NCBI GenBank assembly: GCA_012976225.1
Contig: JAAVVG010000004.1
Span: forward strand, 434,001 to 498,000
Reading direction: 5' to 3'
Length of the DNA: 64,000 bases
Source: Golubevia sp. BC0850
Taxonomy: Eukaryota; Basidiomycota; Exobasidiomycetes; Golubeviales; Golubeviaceae
The position numbers and the translations under genes are program-made. Position 1 is the stretch's first letter. Each line of letters opens with the position of its first letter. Of this stretch, positions 43,887-54,753 are shown piece by piece. Below the pieces are notes generated by a model. The model was not told the origin of the DNA and searched no databases. It worked only from the letters and a program-made list of their open reading frames with translations.

Positions 43887-46800
43887 CTACACTTTCTCGA
43901 TAGCTAAGTTCAAGGTCCAACTTCCTGCATCTTCTAATTTCTCACTGTCGAGTCCAAAATGCTCCTTCCCTGAGTTCTTCTCACTACTGACAGCCTTGAC
44001 CATGTCTATCTCAACCAAATAAGCTTTCTCGGTTCCCTTCCCTCTACAATCTTTCAAGTCCGTCGTAGCAACCAGCCCTTTTAGGACTTCGAACCCATCC
44101 AAATAGATCTTCATGGTCTTCAGTTGGCTCTCGGTCACGCCCTGTAAGATGAAACCAGCTCTGCCAGCTAGAGATGATTGGACTTGAACTATGACCTCCT
44201 CTTTCCCATCAATTGAGGCACTTGAAATCGGATCTACTTGCTGTGAGAGTACGACTTGTGACGACGGAGCTCGAGAGGACGCTAGGTCTTCCTTGCTCGG
44301 TGGAGATTGAGTATCGATAGACTTGGATTCAGCTTTGGATGCTGTTTGACCAGGAGAAAGAAGAAGACGAACATTTTGTCTGAGAATTTTCTGGAAGCTG
44401 ATGAAAAAGGAAGAAGAGAGAAGGAATTGAGGTAGATGACTCAAAAACGATTCGAAGACTCTGAAAGCAAGTCCGATGATCCAGTTGCTATAAGTTGGAA
44501 TGCTAGAAGTTGAGTTGGTGGGAATTGGAGTTGAAGGGGTGGACAGAATTGCAGTCTCAGATTCAACGATTGTAGGTTCCATCTGTTCTGCTTGACGTTC
44601 AACCTGTTTCAATCCATTGGAGATAGTAGAGAGACCTGAATAGTTGTCCAATAATCCGATGTAAGCGATGAAGATCGTAGAGAGACACAGAACTGGAGCA
44701 AGTCTGACAATCTCGAACTCTGCTTGACTCAAATGAGTTGCAAACAAAGGCTGAGAAGAGATCCTTGCATGCTTTTTTGACTCTTTGACTTCTAAGCCAG
44801 ATAGCTTGGTGTAAGTGTTTGAGCTCGATGAGAAGACTGCGATTTCTGGAAGGTCTATATCCGATCCACCTTGAGAGTTCGAGAGAAGAGCGTCAGAGAC
44901 ATCCCTGGAGGTCAGGGTGTCTAAGACCTCTCCTTCTCGAGTGTTCCAGATTCCTATGGTTGAATTGTACTTGGTAGAAGGGTTTGAGAAGAAAAGTTTG
45001 GTTGGTTTTCCATGACCAGATCCTAGACTGTCGTCGAAGATACTTGAAGCGAGAGGCAAAGATCTTGAAGCCATCAAGTTCACCAAATCTCTATTCCCAC
45101 ATCCAGCTTGAACGACTTTTGGGGAGCCTAGTGATCCATCGGCATTCCTACTTCTAGCTAGAAGGTGTTGAATCATCTCTTTGGATTCACCCCAAGTCGT
45201 GTCGTCTGAATCTGAAAGCCAAAGATGAGAAGTCGAGAAAGATCGGAAGGCTGAATGATGTCTAGCCCATTCGACAGAGAGCTTGTCACCTTTAGTGAAT
45301 GAAGTGAACATGTCGGAATCAGGTAGAAGACTTGGAGTATGAGAGAGAAGTAGGGAGTGGTAGACGTTGTGGGCGATGTGGAAGCGATGAGCGCTTGGAA
45401 TGTTTGGGAAATAGTCGTCGGTGGCACTGTAGAAGAAGATCGATTTGACAAAACATTAGTCAGAAGGCGCTAAGAGGAGAAAAGGAGAAGAGGATCAAGA
45501 CCCCCCGCACCCGAGAACTCACCGGAAAGTCGTCATCTTCCCCTCCATCTGGCTTCCCAAGCCTCTTGATCCATTGATCCAACCTCCTTGAGTTCCGAAA
45601 GCCATGCAGTGGATGACCGAATCAGGTCCCAGATTCTCTTCAGCAGCTGCCATCATCTTCTCCCACATGAAGTCTCCCAAGCTCTCTGAACTCGAAGAAG
45701 AGAGAAGCTCGAACTCAGCTTGGGCGTCCACCTTGACGAAATCTACTCCAGCAGACTTGAGGTTCTTAAAAGTTTCACTCCAAAATGATCCGAGCTTCCC
45801 CTTCTCCGGAAGCTTCCAAGTCCTAGTAGAAGAATTGCTGTCGAAAGGATTCTTCATCTCGTAAGTTTCCAGGGGACCGAATCTAGAAGCCAGGCCTCCT
45901 TCTTCAGAGATACCATCCCAATATCCTGCCAAAGTTGACCAAACTCCAACTTGCTTGATAGAAGGGAATTGAGTCTTTATGATAGAGATGTATTGAGAGA
46001 GCTTGGATCCTCCATTAACCAAGTCAGAAGGGATTTCCACATCAAGTAGCCTCTCATCTAATTCCCAATCCAAAAGAGTGCCTCTTGATTGAGAGTCTGG
46101 ACGAGCAACCATAGCCCATCCATCGTCGATCAACAAGGAAGTGATGGCTCCTTCTCCGAATCGATTCTCCAGACTGCTAAGGATTGAGAGCACTTTTGAG
46201 ACTTTAGGAGGATTGTTAGGACCGATTGCTTCCCAAGTACAAAGTCCAAGACCATTAGAAGGATGAAGGGGACTTGCTTTTGAGATTGAAGGTTTACTTG
46301 AGAGCTGCGACTTGAAATAGACAAATTTGCTTGCAGCTTGAAGGGCAGTTTTCATTAGCTGGTGAAGTTGATGTTCCTTTCCTATTACGACTACTAGATT
46401 TGGGGAAGATGAGTTGTTACCTCGGCTATTGATGTTTGCTGCGATAGTGTTTTCATCTTGACCTCTGATGAGAGAAGTCGATGAAGTTTGAGTGTGAAGA
46501 GGTAGAAGGACTGCAATTTGATGGAAACCTCCCAAGGGCAACTTCAAGACGATCAGAGAGCAGTTGAAATCCTGAGACAGATCTTTAATGGAGTTGAAAG
46601 TTCGAGAGGTGTGCCACGCAGCTCTGTGAAGGTGGAGTCAGAAGAGTAGTGAGAGGGTCAAAGGTCAGCTTTCTTCTTTAGGATTTACCTCTTCAGCACA
46701 TTTTCAGATCGTGATTTCACTTACTTTGTTCTTTCGATGACGAGGCCCTGGACGTCTTTTCCTTTGCTCAGTCTAAAGACGTCTTTCTTCTCCCTCTCAT

Positions 46801-47527
46801 CGTGGGAAGTTATTCCGAGTACCAGACTCTCGATCCCCTTCTCATCATTTCCTTCATTAAACTCGATTATGTCGATGTCTTCATCCTCAATTAATCTAAT
46901 TTCGCTTTTGAATCTTCTCAACCTCCTTTCTTTAGTGATTGGCTCCTTCCCTCCACTTTCCACCAGCAATTGATCATAACCATCGAATGGTAAAAACAAC
47001 TCTATGACTCCATTGTTGTTATCTTCTCCTAGCCAAGTGAAACTTCCATCCGAGTGTTGAAAGCGATAGGTGTATTGGTAAGAAACCGTATGAGGAAGAG
47101 AAGAATCTGGGGAAGATGCTTTGGTTAAGGTAGAAGCAGAAATCGGAAGCTTAGCAAATAACGTCTTTCTCTTAGAACCTGATGATGAAAGTGATTGATC
47201 AAGATCTAGGGCTTTCCAAGATCCCTCTTGCTTCTGGTTGTCAGGGTCCAAAATAGGTAGATCTGTCCAAACTTGCAGACGAGTTCCATCTTCGAGTTTC
47301 TGTTCTCCTTGATTCTGTAGATGAGCTGCAAAGTATAAGTTGAAAGTAGAGTTGGGATTAGAAGTTGAGGTAGAAGATTCATTGTCATCTTGGCCTTTGA
47401 GTTCAACGTCTTCGTCCAACAAACTCTCCGTCCAACCTTGGAGCTGAAGCTGATTCGAATCTACTGTGATTGAAGTTTTGATTCCAAGAGGTGGATCAAA
47501 CAACAGAACTTGAGGATTGTTAACCAT
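43887..47527 (-). CDS. Glycoside hydrolase family 36, raffinose synthase/Sip1-like alpha-galactosidase
   Basis: Three exons, 47527-46725, 46623-45523 and 45426-43887, give 1,147 residues. GH36 Sip1-type motifs occur in order: LGLCTWEAIG, LLIDDGWA, KQVGVWSTLAGYW, VDFVKVDAQAE with the nucleophile Asp567, HCMAFGTQGG, and RATDDYFPNIPSAHRFHIAHNVYHS, where the Asp pair near 638-639 supplies the acid/base. The later WNTREGEVLD and IAYIGLLDNYSGLSTI match the C-terminal beta-domain of plant Sip1 and fungal raffinose synthase-like proteins. The family hydrolyses or transfers alpha-galactosyl groups of raffinose-type oligosaccharides. No signal peptide is visible, so it is probably cytosolic. An insertion of about 170 residues, Thr/Ser-rich with a hydrophobic helix (WIIGLAFRVFESFLSHLPQFLL), lies near 920-1,030. 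Length is somewhat above typical family size. It converges with the sugar transporter; joint use in galactoside catabolism is inference. Confidence 0.9.
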
Positions 47528-48293
47528 CTTATTGAACTGAATGAGTTTGGTAAGTAAGTGAAGGAAAGAGAAGGGAAGAAGAAAGGGAGACCAAAATTTC
47601 AAACTCTGCATTCATTCAAGGGGTCTGAGACCAAGAATTCGCGGTCAGCATCAGCACGTCAGGCCGGACTCCACCGTTTTAAGGATTTCAAAATGAAGGG
47701 GAAAAAATTAAGTAGAAAAGCAACAGAGGAAAGAAAAAGAAAAAGGAGAGAGAACAACTAAGTAAGAATTAGAGAAAAGGCATCGAGGAAGAGAGAGAGA
47801 ACGGCGTTGAGATAGAGAGAAGATGCGTGGCGTGACTTGATAGCAAATACGGTCGCATCAAAATAGAGAGGGTAGAGAATGGGATGTAAAGTAAGGAGGA
47901 GGGGGAGGGGGGAGGGGGGAGGGGAATAGTAGAGTGACGGGTTGAAGACCGGGTCTTTGAGTGTGTTTTGAGACAGGTGAATTGATGAAGAGTGCGATCT
48001 TTTCCTTGAAGATGAAATTGAGAAAAAGAGAGAAGCAATTAGGGAAAGAATTGAGAGTAGAGATTGGAATGTAGAGTAAATGACAGGGACCAGACTTTTG
48101 AAGGAAGAGAGAGGGAAAGAGGGTTGAGAACAAGAGATCCACTATATCATCTACAATATAACGAGAGAAAGTTCAGCAGAATGGAAACAGAACAGGTCTT
48201 TGAGAATGAGATTAAAGGAGCAGGAAAAGATGGGAGAGAAACTGGAAGAAGTTTGAGTTTTTGAAAGAGCGCTTTCTTTTGATTTGTGGAAAG
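47528..48293. other. Upstream region of GH36 gene and RGS 3' flank
   Basis: These 766 bp are purine-rich on the plus strand. They include the GH36 promoter and a strong G-run cluster at 47901-47924. Open frames here are low-complexity (Arg/Lys/Glu) products of purine tracts, not genes. Confidence 0.5.
47901..47924 (+). other. G-quadruplex-forming run in GH36 upstream region
   Basis: Four G runs of 5, 6, 6 and 4 are separated by single A residues, a textbook intramolecular G-quadruplex pattern with one-base loops. It lies about 375 bp upstream of the GH36 start, on the strand opposite to that gene's coding strand. Confidence 0.7.
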
Positions 48294-48466
48294 TTAGCTG
48301 AGGTTTGGTGAATGAACACTTGGATTGATGCCTCCTTCAATTGGGTCTTGTTTCAGATATTCTCGATCTCCTCGAAGGTCCATAGCATCGAGCGTTTCCT
48401 TTCCAATGGCTGGACCAGCGTCATCTGGGTGAAGACGACCTGACTCGAGAGCTTCAGTGTATTCCT

Positions 48467-48546
<80 letters not shown>

Positions 48547-51195
48547 CAGAAGCGAAAGGAGAAGAATGTCAGTAAGCAACCAGAAAGTAACTCCCAAAGA
48601 GTTCCATTGGAAGAGCGAGCCTCCTTCGAAAACTCACCTCTACGCTCTTTACCAAATTCAAGAATCTAGTGTCCTTAATGAATCTAGGAACTGAATCAGT
48701 AGCCATAAGTCTAAAGATATGATCCTGTATCCTTTCATAAAGTCTAACCATCATTTGAAGTTGACTAGCATGTAACGGAGCTCTAGGAACGTTAGCTTGA
48801 ACAGCAGCTCTCCTTTCTTCCACTCCGCTCGAACCTAAAGCTGAACTCCAACCTGGACTAGAAGGAGGTTGGTCTCTTTGATTCCCATAATCCTTAGCAT
48901 TGACAGAGGCTAAACCTTCTCCATCTGGACCTTTAGCGTCATTCAAAACTTTGTTCATGTAGCTAACCAATTCTGATCTCAAATTGTGTTCGATGTTGAG
49001 TTCGCAAGGAGAGGCTGGAGCTAGATAGGTGTTGTAGATGACGAAAGCCATAGCTATCAGATCTTGTTGATGCCTCTCCATAGCTGTGTAACCGGATTGA
49101 GATTGAGATCCGCTGTTCGAAGTCTTGCCACTAGCTCCTCCCGCTAGCCTTCGACCAACAGCACTGGCCATTCCACCTCCACCCGAAGAACTTGGTGTCT
49201 TCTCTCCAGGCTTGACGGCAGTAGCTGACGAGGTGGTATGGAATCGTCTCTTGAAGTCTTGAACGTCTAACCAGAAGCTGAGATTCTCTTCGCAGAAATT
49301 CTGTTTCAAAAATTCTCGGAAAAGACTCCTCAAAGCAGGTTCCTCCAAGATCTGCTTCAACCTATTGGTATTACTATCTCTAGAGTTATAGTTCCCAGTA
49401 TCGAGATATTCGTTCCTTAACCTTTCAGCAGCTGAGACCCTTCGATTCAGCTTGCTATCCTGAGAAGCTGCAGCTCCTACCGAGTTCTCCGAAGAGTTAG
49501 GAAGTTGACCCATGGCCTGTTGATTCGTGGCTGTAGTAGAGGCAGTAGCTCCTCTTTCCCTTCCAGACCTCATCGAAGTAGCGTCAGCTTCAGAGAGAGC
49601 TTGAGTTGGAGACTCCAGACCTGAGACATCGACCGACCTCCTAGATTGAGATCCTGGACCAGAAGGAGAATCTCGAACGCTACCAGAGAAAGAGGAAGGA
49701 GGATCAATGGGCCTATAACCTTCCCACCTTGCGGTTCCTCTCCCTCTATCCGTCAAGCCATAGATGGCTTTGTAGTGACACTTGAATTCTCCTTCTGTTA
49801 TCCTTCCGCTTCCATCATCTCCTCTGACGCTGATGCTGGCAGTGTCAACCGGGTCCTTTCGAGCTCTATCAACTACGAGATCGATCAAACCCAGCCTGAC
49901 AAAGTGAGCAGCGATTTCGGCGGCTTCATCTCTACCACAGATAGTAGTGAAGTCGCAAAGCCAATCCAGAGCAGCGATGGCGGGGAAAGTATGTTTGATA
50001 GTTCGAAGTCTTGATCCTTTAGCCTTTTCCGTGATATCTTCAACTTCGATTCCCATCGTCCTGTCAAATTCTTGACCCTCAATACTTCCATTCGCCTGAT
50101 CTCCTTTAGGGGCATAATTTGCAGCTCTTCCAACAAACCGCCTAAAGATGACTTCAATGACGGGTCTATTGATGAGTAATTCGTCGTCATGAGATCTTCT
50201 CTCCAAATGAAGAAGTTTCATGCAGATCGGTTGAGATGAAAAGACCTTCAGTAGATGTTCCCCGTTGATTCCGTTCTTAGTAATAAACCTTTCCAAAATA
50301 TGAAGACCTTTTGGAGTAAGGACGTAAACTCCTTTATCTTTAAACACTGTACTAGCCATATCAGCTGCATTCTCAATTAATCTCGCATCCATGAAATGTT
50401 GACATATTCCTTTGGCCATTTCTCGATTCATACTGAAAGTTGTGGTTGTAGTCGTTGTTACCACTCGAGAAGGTTCCTTTGGATCTGGAGCTCGATTCGA
50501 TTGAGAGAATTTTAAAGCCGAGAGATTCTCTGCTGCTTCGTCTGTTGTGAAGGAATTATGATAGGTTTTAAAGTATTGTCGATGAGTTGTGAGTTGAAGC
50601 GAGACTACTAAAGTTGCGAAGAGATCGTGAGTGTCCTAGGAAAGAGTAAGAGAGAAATTGGAGATAAGAGTCAGATAAGAGAACTCATGCACTTCAGAAT
50701 CTCGAGAAGCAGCATCCTTTAGGTTGAGAATCTGACATAGCAATCAAAACTTGAAGAGCTGGTTCCAAACTCAGAAGAAACAATCGAGTCGATCTCCAAT
50801 CCTCGATCCAATCATCTTTCGCTTGGACCTCTATCCTTCCCCCAAGGTCATAAGATCGTTCCTCCTCTGATTCCAACTCAGTTATTTCAATCCGTCACAA
50901 GACCCACTCAACCATTGATTGAACAGACCTTTCTAGACCGCGTTGTAATCGAGAAGAGACCGCTCCTATCTTTTCAATCATGCACCATCCTCTTCTCAAG
51001 ATCCCAGGGCCAGCCAGACAAATCGCAACGACCTCGTTGCCCGGAACCTCCGATCCCTCTCCGAAATCGAGATGAACTCACTTTTGCATATGGTCTACCC
51101 CTCCTCGTCGTCTTCATCATCCTACTACTTGTCTGCTGTCGAGTCCTAGTACTCATATCTTGAGACATAGGCGACCCATTCCCACTTGAATCCAT
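48294..51195 (-). CDS. DEP-RGS regulator of G-protein signalling (Sst2/FlbA/Crg1 type)
   Basis: Three exons, 51195-51082, 50635-48638 and 48464-48294, give 760 residues. The N-terminus has RMMKTTRRGRPYAK joined to DTHDLFATLVVSLQLTTHRQYFKTYHNSFTTDEAAENL, the first DEP-like domain. A second DEP region follows (GICQHFMDARLIENAADM and later IKHTFPAIAALDWLCDFTTICGRDEAAEIAAHFVRLGLI). The RGS domain begins near residue 450 (RLKQILEEPALRSLFREFLKQNFCEENLSFWLDVQDFKRRF). A Gly/Ser insert of about 70 residues interrupts it before HQQDLIAMAFVIYNTYLAPASPCELNI and FIKDTRFLNLVKSVE. These proteins accelerate GTP hydrolysis by Galpha in pheromone or nutrient GPCR pathways; the DEP pair binds receptor tails. 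Intron 1 is 446 nt and intron 2 contains a 36-unit GA repeat. The C-terminal exon is short and acidic. Confidence 0.92.
48473..48544. repeat. (GA)36 microsatellite in RGS intron 2
   Basis: An uninterrupted 72-bp GA run. On the coding (minus) strand it reads (TC)36 and ends 8 bases before the acceptor AG at 48465-48466, so it acts as the intron's polypyrimidine tract. Confidence 0.95.
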
Positions 51196-53074
51196 CTTTT
51201 GACTACTGCTGAGGAGTTGAAAATATTGCGCGGCTCGTTCTTGATGTAATCAGAGATTAAAAGAAAGACTGGTTGAAGGTTGCAAAGTCGTTTGCTTAGA
51301 TGATGTGAGATAGATGGGAGATTGAAAAATTAGACCTTTGAAGGTAGCTTTGTTTGCTTCGTTTCTTTTTGAGACTTGAGAGTGGCTTTGAATTGAAGGG
51401 TTCCAATTGAATCGAATGAAGATTAGTTATTGATATTGAATAGAAGGAGGTAAATGAGAGAGAAGAGGGAGAGATCTGCAGGCAAAAGTAGGTCCGGAGG
51501 GATGAGAAGAGGAAGAGGAAGGAAAGTCAATGGTCAGCGTAAGCCAATGCGATGCGATGATGGAATGCGATCGATTGACCTTTTTCACTTGAACCTGAAA
51601 ACCAGAGCGTAGCAGGAGCGCGAGAAGGAAGGATGGGGTGAATCTGATAAAGAGGTGAAGTAGTACAGATAACGCCATCTCTGCTTCATCTAATCCATAG
51701 CAACTCCTCCTCTCAGTTCTTCTGATCTCTGGAATGTTTTCTTTTCAGCTTGGTGAGAGCTGTACCTCCACTCGTTGCTCCTCTTTTATTCGTTCGATGC
51801 TCCCAATCGAGCAACTAGCGCTCGTTTTCGCTCCCTTGTCCTTCCTTCCCTTCCTCAGAGAGAACTCACCACAAGTAAACCAAATGTTCCCCTTCTTTAC
51901 TCTATACTTTCTGATTCAGGTCGTAGACTTATGAGGGGATAGTTTCTTCTTTTATGTCAATTCGAGTTGAGAGTTGGCCTGATTGCTAATTATATCGTGA
52001 GGGAGGAGGGGAGGAATACTTCGGTGATTTTGAGGCGTTGAAGAAAAAGAAGAGAATGACGGTTGGGTTGCGGTTACTTGATGGAGAAGAGAGGAATCAG
52101 GGATTAGAGATAGCAAAAGTTGAGGAAGGAAAAGTCAAAAGGATGAGGCGATGAGGGAGTTAGGAAGGAAGGGAAGCAGGGAAGAAGGTCAAGAGGAAGA
52201 GGGTTACCGTCGGATCGAGGTGCTGGACGGTGATCACCTCTTTCGGTCCAATTCGCTAGTATCCAACAACTTCGTGTACAGCGTTTTTCCATCTAGATTC
52301 TTATTTCAGCCTAATCCTGAAGAAAGATCGAGCCTCAAGATGGTCATGCCAGGCATCTGTGGATTCTCTCACGTGTAATCTCCCCTCCCCTAATTTGAAT
52401 CCGCCTGTTCTTCTGACTACAGATCAACCTTTCAAACGAACTATAAGAGCCCTTAGGAGACGTCAGTTGCGCATCCATCGTTACACAGTGGAAATTCGAT
52501 TCAAGACGTTGAGAGTCTCTCAAGTCTCGCTGCGGCTGGGCGATCTTACTTTCTTTCGAGCTTGTCAGACCGATCTTTGGAGTTATCCAAGCAAGAGATT
52601 TTCTTCTTAATCACGGAGAAAAGTCTGCCAAGCTAGGAAGAAGGGGGTGCTTCATTCTATCGAGACGGGGGGAAACGGTTTAAGGGGAAGGAGGCGAAAG
52701 AGAAACAAGAACCGATTCTGCACAGCTTTTCGTGGGAGTAAAAAAGAGAAATTTAAGGAGATAGTTTGAATTTTTAGTCTAAAAAGAAAGTCTGGAAAAC
52801 AAAAAAATTAGGATCCGGAAAAGTGAGACAAAATCTGACTGAAGAGTTGATGCGTTGATGAGCGCTTGAAACAAAAATCTTCAGAGCGTTTTCCTTTCGA
52901 ACCGATTTGACCCTCTGAAGGTTCTTTGAGTTCTTTTGATCTTTGAAATGTATTTGATTTTGGTAGATCTTGAGTTTTCTTTCGTCTGCGGAGGGAATGG
53001 ACGGGTGGACCCAGCCCTTGCAAAATAGGAGCGTGAAGAGAGAATTTTCAACTCACCGGTTCGAAATCTAGCTT
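51196..53074. other. Intergenic: RGS promoter side and F-box gene 3' flank
   Basis: Nearly 1.9 kb with no protein I can support. Candidate frames (51427-51678 minus, 51734-51934 plus, 52359-52610 plus, 52808-53093 minus) lack domain features and none shows linked exons. The first 500 bp must include the RGS promoter. Confidence 0.45.
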
Positions 53075-53314
53075 TCAGATTTCTATCTCCCATAAGGTTT
53101 CATTCTCTCCGCTGCCATTGTCAAGCACTAAGTCCACCAGACCTTTCAATTTAACGATCTTCTGAACACCATAGCCTTCGAAGGGAAGTACCCCTCCAAT
53201 TCAACTGCCACCTCAGAAAAATGGCAGTTCTGGGCTAGTCACTAGGAATCACAAAAGTTGATGAGTCGGGAATCAGGATGGGAACGAACCTGAGACTTCA
53301 GATGGGATTGCTTC

Positions 53315-54166
53315 TCAATCTATTTCCATCACTTGCCCGGCCATCCCTTTGTTTGACAAGATTGGACCGCACTTTCTGAAATCTATCTCTTTCGAACTTT
53401 CATCCCTTGATAAGCTGACCTTACTTTCTAGAGAGCTGAGAAATCTGAATTCTCTGGCAACGGAGAGTTTTGGAAGTAGACGTTCTATCAGAAGCATTAG
53501 ATCAACCTCACCGAAATCCATTAGGACGACGATGGAGATACCGAGGAGCGTTGCTTTTGATCTTTCGAGGTAGCTGGCAATCGGAGAAAAGACGACTCCG
53601 ATTCTTTCTAAGCTTTCTGGGCGCTTGAGAATTTTGATCTCCTCCAGAGTCGATCCACTCCTCTTGTCGAATTGGCCAAGGGCACGTTAAATGAAACCTA
53701 GATTGAAGCTTCCTTCGAGATCCAAGGTTCTCCACAGCGACCTGGCATTGGCTGTCTCCTGCCACTCTTTGCACACCCTTCTCATCCTTGCCATAGTTTC
53801 GGGCTGTAGGTGTTTAAGGATGAAGAGTAGAACGTCTGAATGGAGGTTAAATCTGGAATTCTGCTGAGAGTCGGTCCTAGTCATACCATTTAAAGATCCG
53901 AACAGAGCTGTTCCGTCCTTGTTAACAGAAGAGTGAATTGCAGTTGTCGTTGATGACTTGGAAGCCAACGTCTTGAGATCTTCAACTTGACGTTCGACCT
54001 CTGTAAGCTTAGCTCTGAGAAATTCGTTCTCTTGACTTTTGGAGCTATTTTCCTGTCTTAGGAGCTCGACTTCAGTGATAAGATCTTATGAGAGATTCCA
54101 GGATTCTTCGTTGGAGAGAAGGCGACGAGCTGAGGTGGACGGAATTCGGAATTGGTCGATCTCCAT
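53315..54166 (-). CDS. F-box protein, exon structure incomplete
   Basis: The clear core is one open stretch, about 54085-53690. It begins with a coiled coil (ITEVELLRQENSSKSQENEFLRAKLTEVERQVEDLK), then a Thr/Ser linker, then an F-box (RFNLHSDVLLFILKHLQPETMARMRRVCKEWQE, LWRTLDLEG). A second open stretch (53660-53330) continues with hydrophobic, LRR-like segments (LERIGVVFSPIASYLERSKATLLGISIVVLMDFG, LMLLIERLLPKLSVAREFRFLSSLESKVSLS). F-box proteins recruit substrates to SCF ubiquitin ligases through Skp1. The start (ATG 54166, MEIDQFRIP) and the junction between the two stretches are not settled: canonical GT-AG sites there do not keep the frame. Another exon may follow, to a stop near 53075 (KIVKLKGLVDLVLDN). 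Domain assignment is firm; exon ends are approximate. Confidence 0.6.
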
Positions 54167-54753
54167 GGGTGGCGAGATGAGAGTGACTGAGAGTTGGTCT
54201 TTCTGAGTAAGCAGTGAGGGAGGGGGCTGGGAAAGATGGCCCTGAAATCGAAAAGAAGAGAGATGAGAAAGGATTGAAGAAGGTGACAGCAGACCTTGGT
54301 AGATGCTCCTGAAACTTCTGAAACTCACGAGATGAAATTAAATCCAATGAAAAGGCTTGAGACTCGGGCTGTAAAGACCAAATGAGTGGAGGGCAGTAGC
54401 GGCTACAATCTGTGGAACAGGTTGACGATTGGCCACAAATGAAGCGGGTTTGAAAATACCTCTTCAAACCACCTTTCTGGATCCAGCACTCTGACTGCAG
54501 AGGAGGGATGAATGAATCGAGGATGGGAAGTCTCAGAAGAAGGAAAAAAGAAGGATGAAGTACTTCTTGGAGGATCCTCTCCTTCTCAAACTTACCTTTC
54601 TCTCATGATGGATACTGGACGAAAGACCTTTGGGAAAGAGAAAAGAGAAGAAAAAGTAGAACAAGGAAAGGGGGCGATGGTGAAGAGGTAGAACATTCTG
54701 GTATTTCTCAGAATCACCTCCGTCCCTCATAACCTCACAAGCAAACCACCAAA
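54167..54753. other. Divergent upstream region of F-box and ubiquilin genes
   Basis: About 590 bp between divergent starts. A GTGAGT donor (54327 on the minus strand) and TTTCAG acceptor (about 54242) suggest a 5'-leader intron for the F-box gene. No TATA box was recognised. Confidence 0.45.

Noticed and set aside
50694-50876. Extra exon within the long RGS intron 1
   Set aside because: Exon 1 joins directly to DTHDLF, the known continuous family motif, so no exon is needed.
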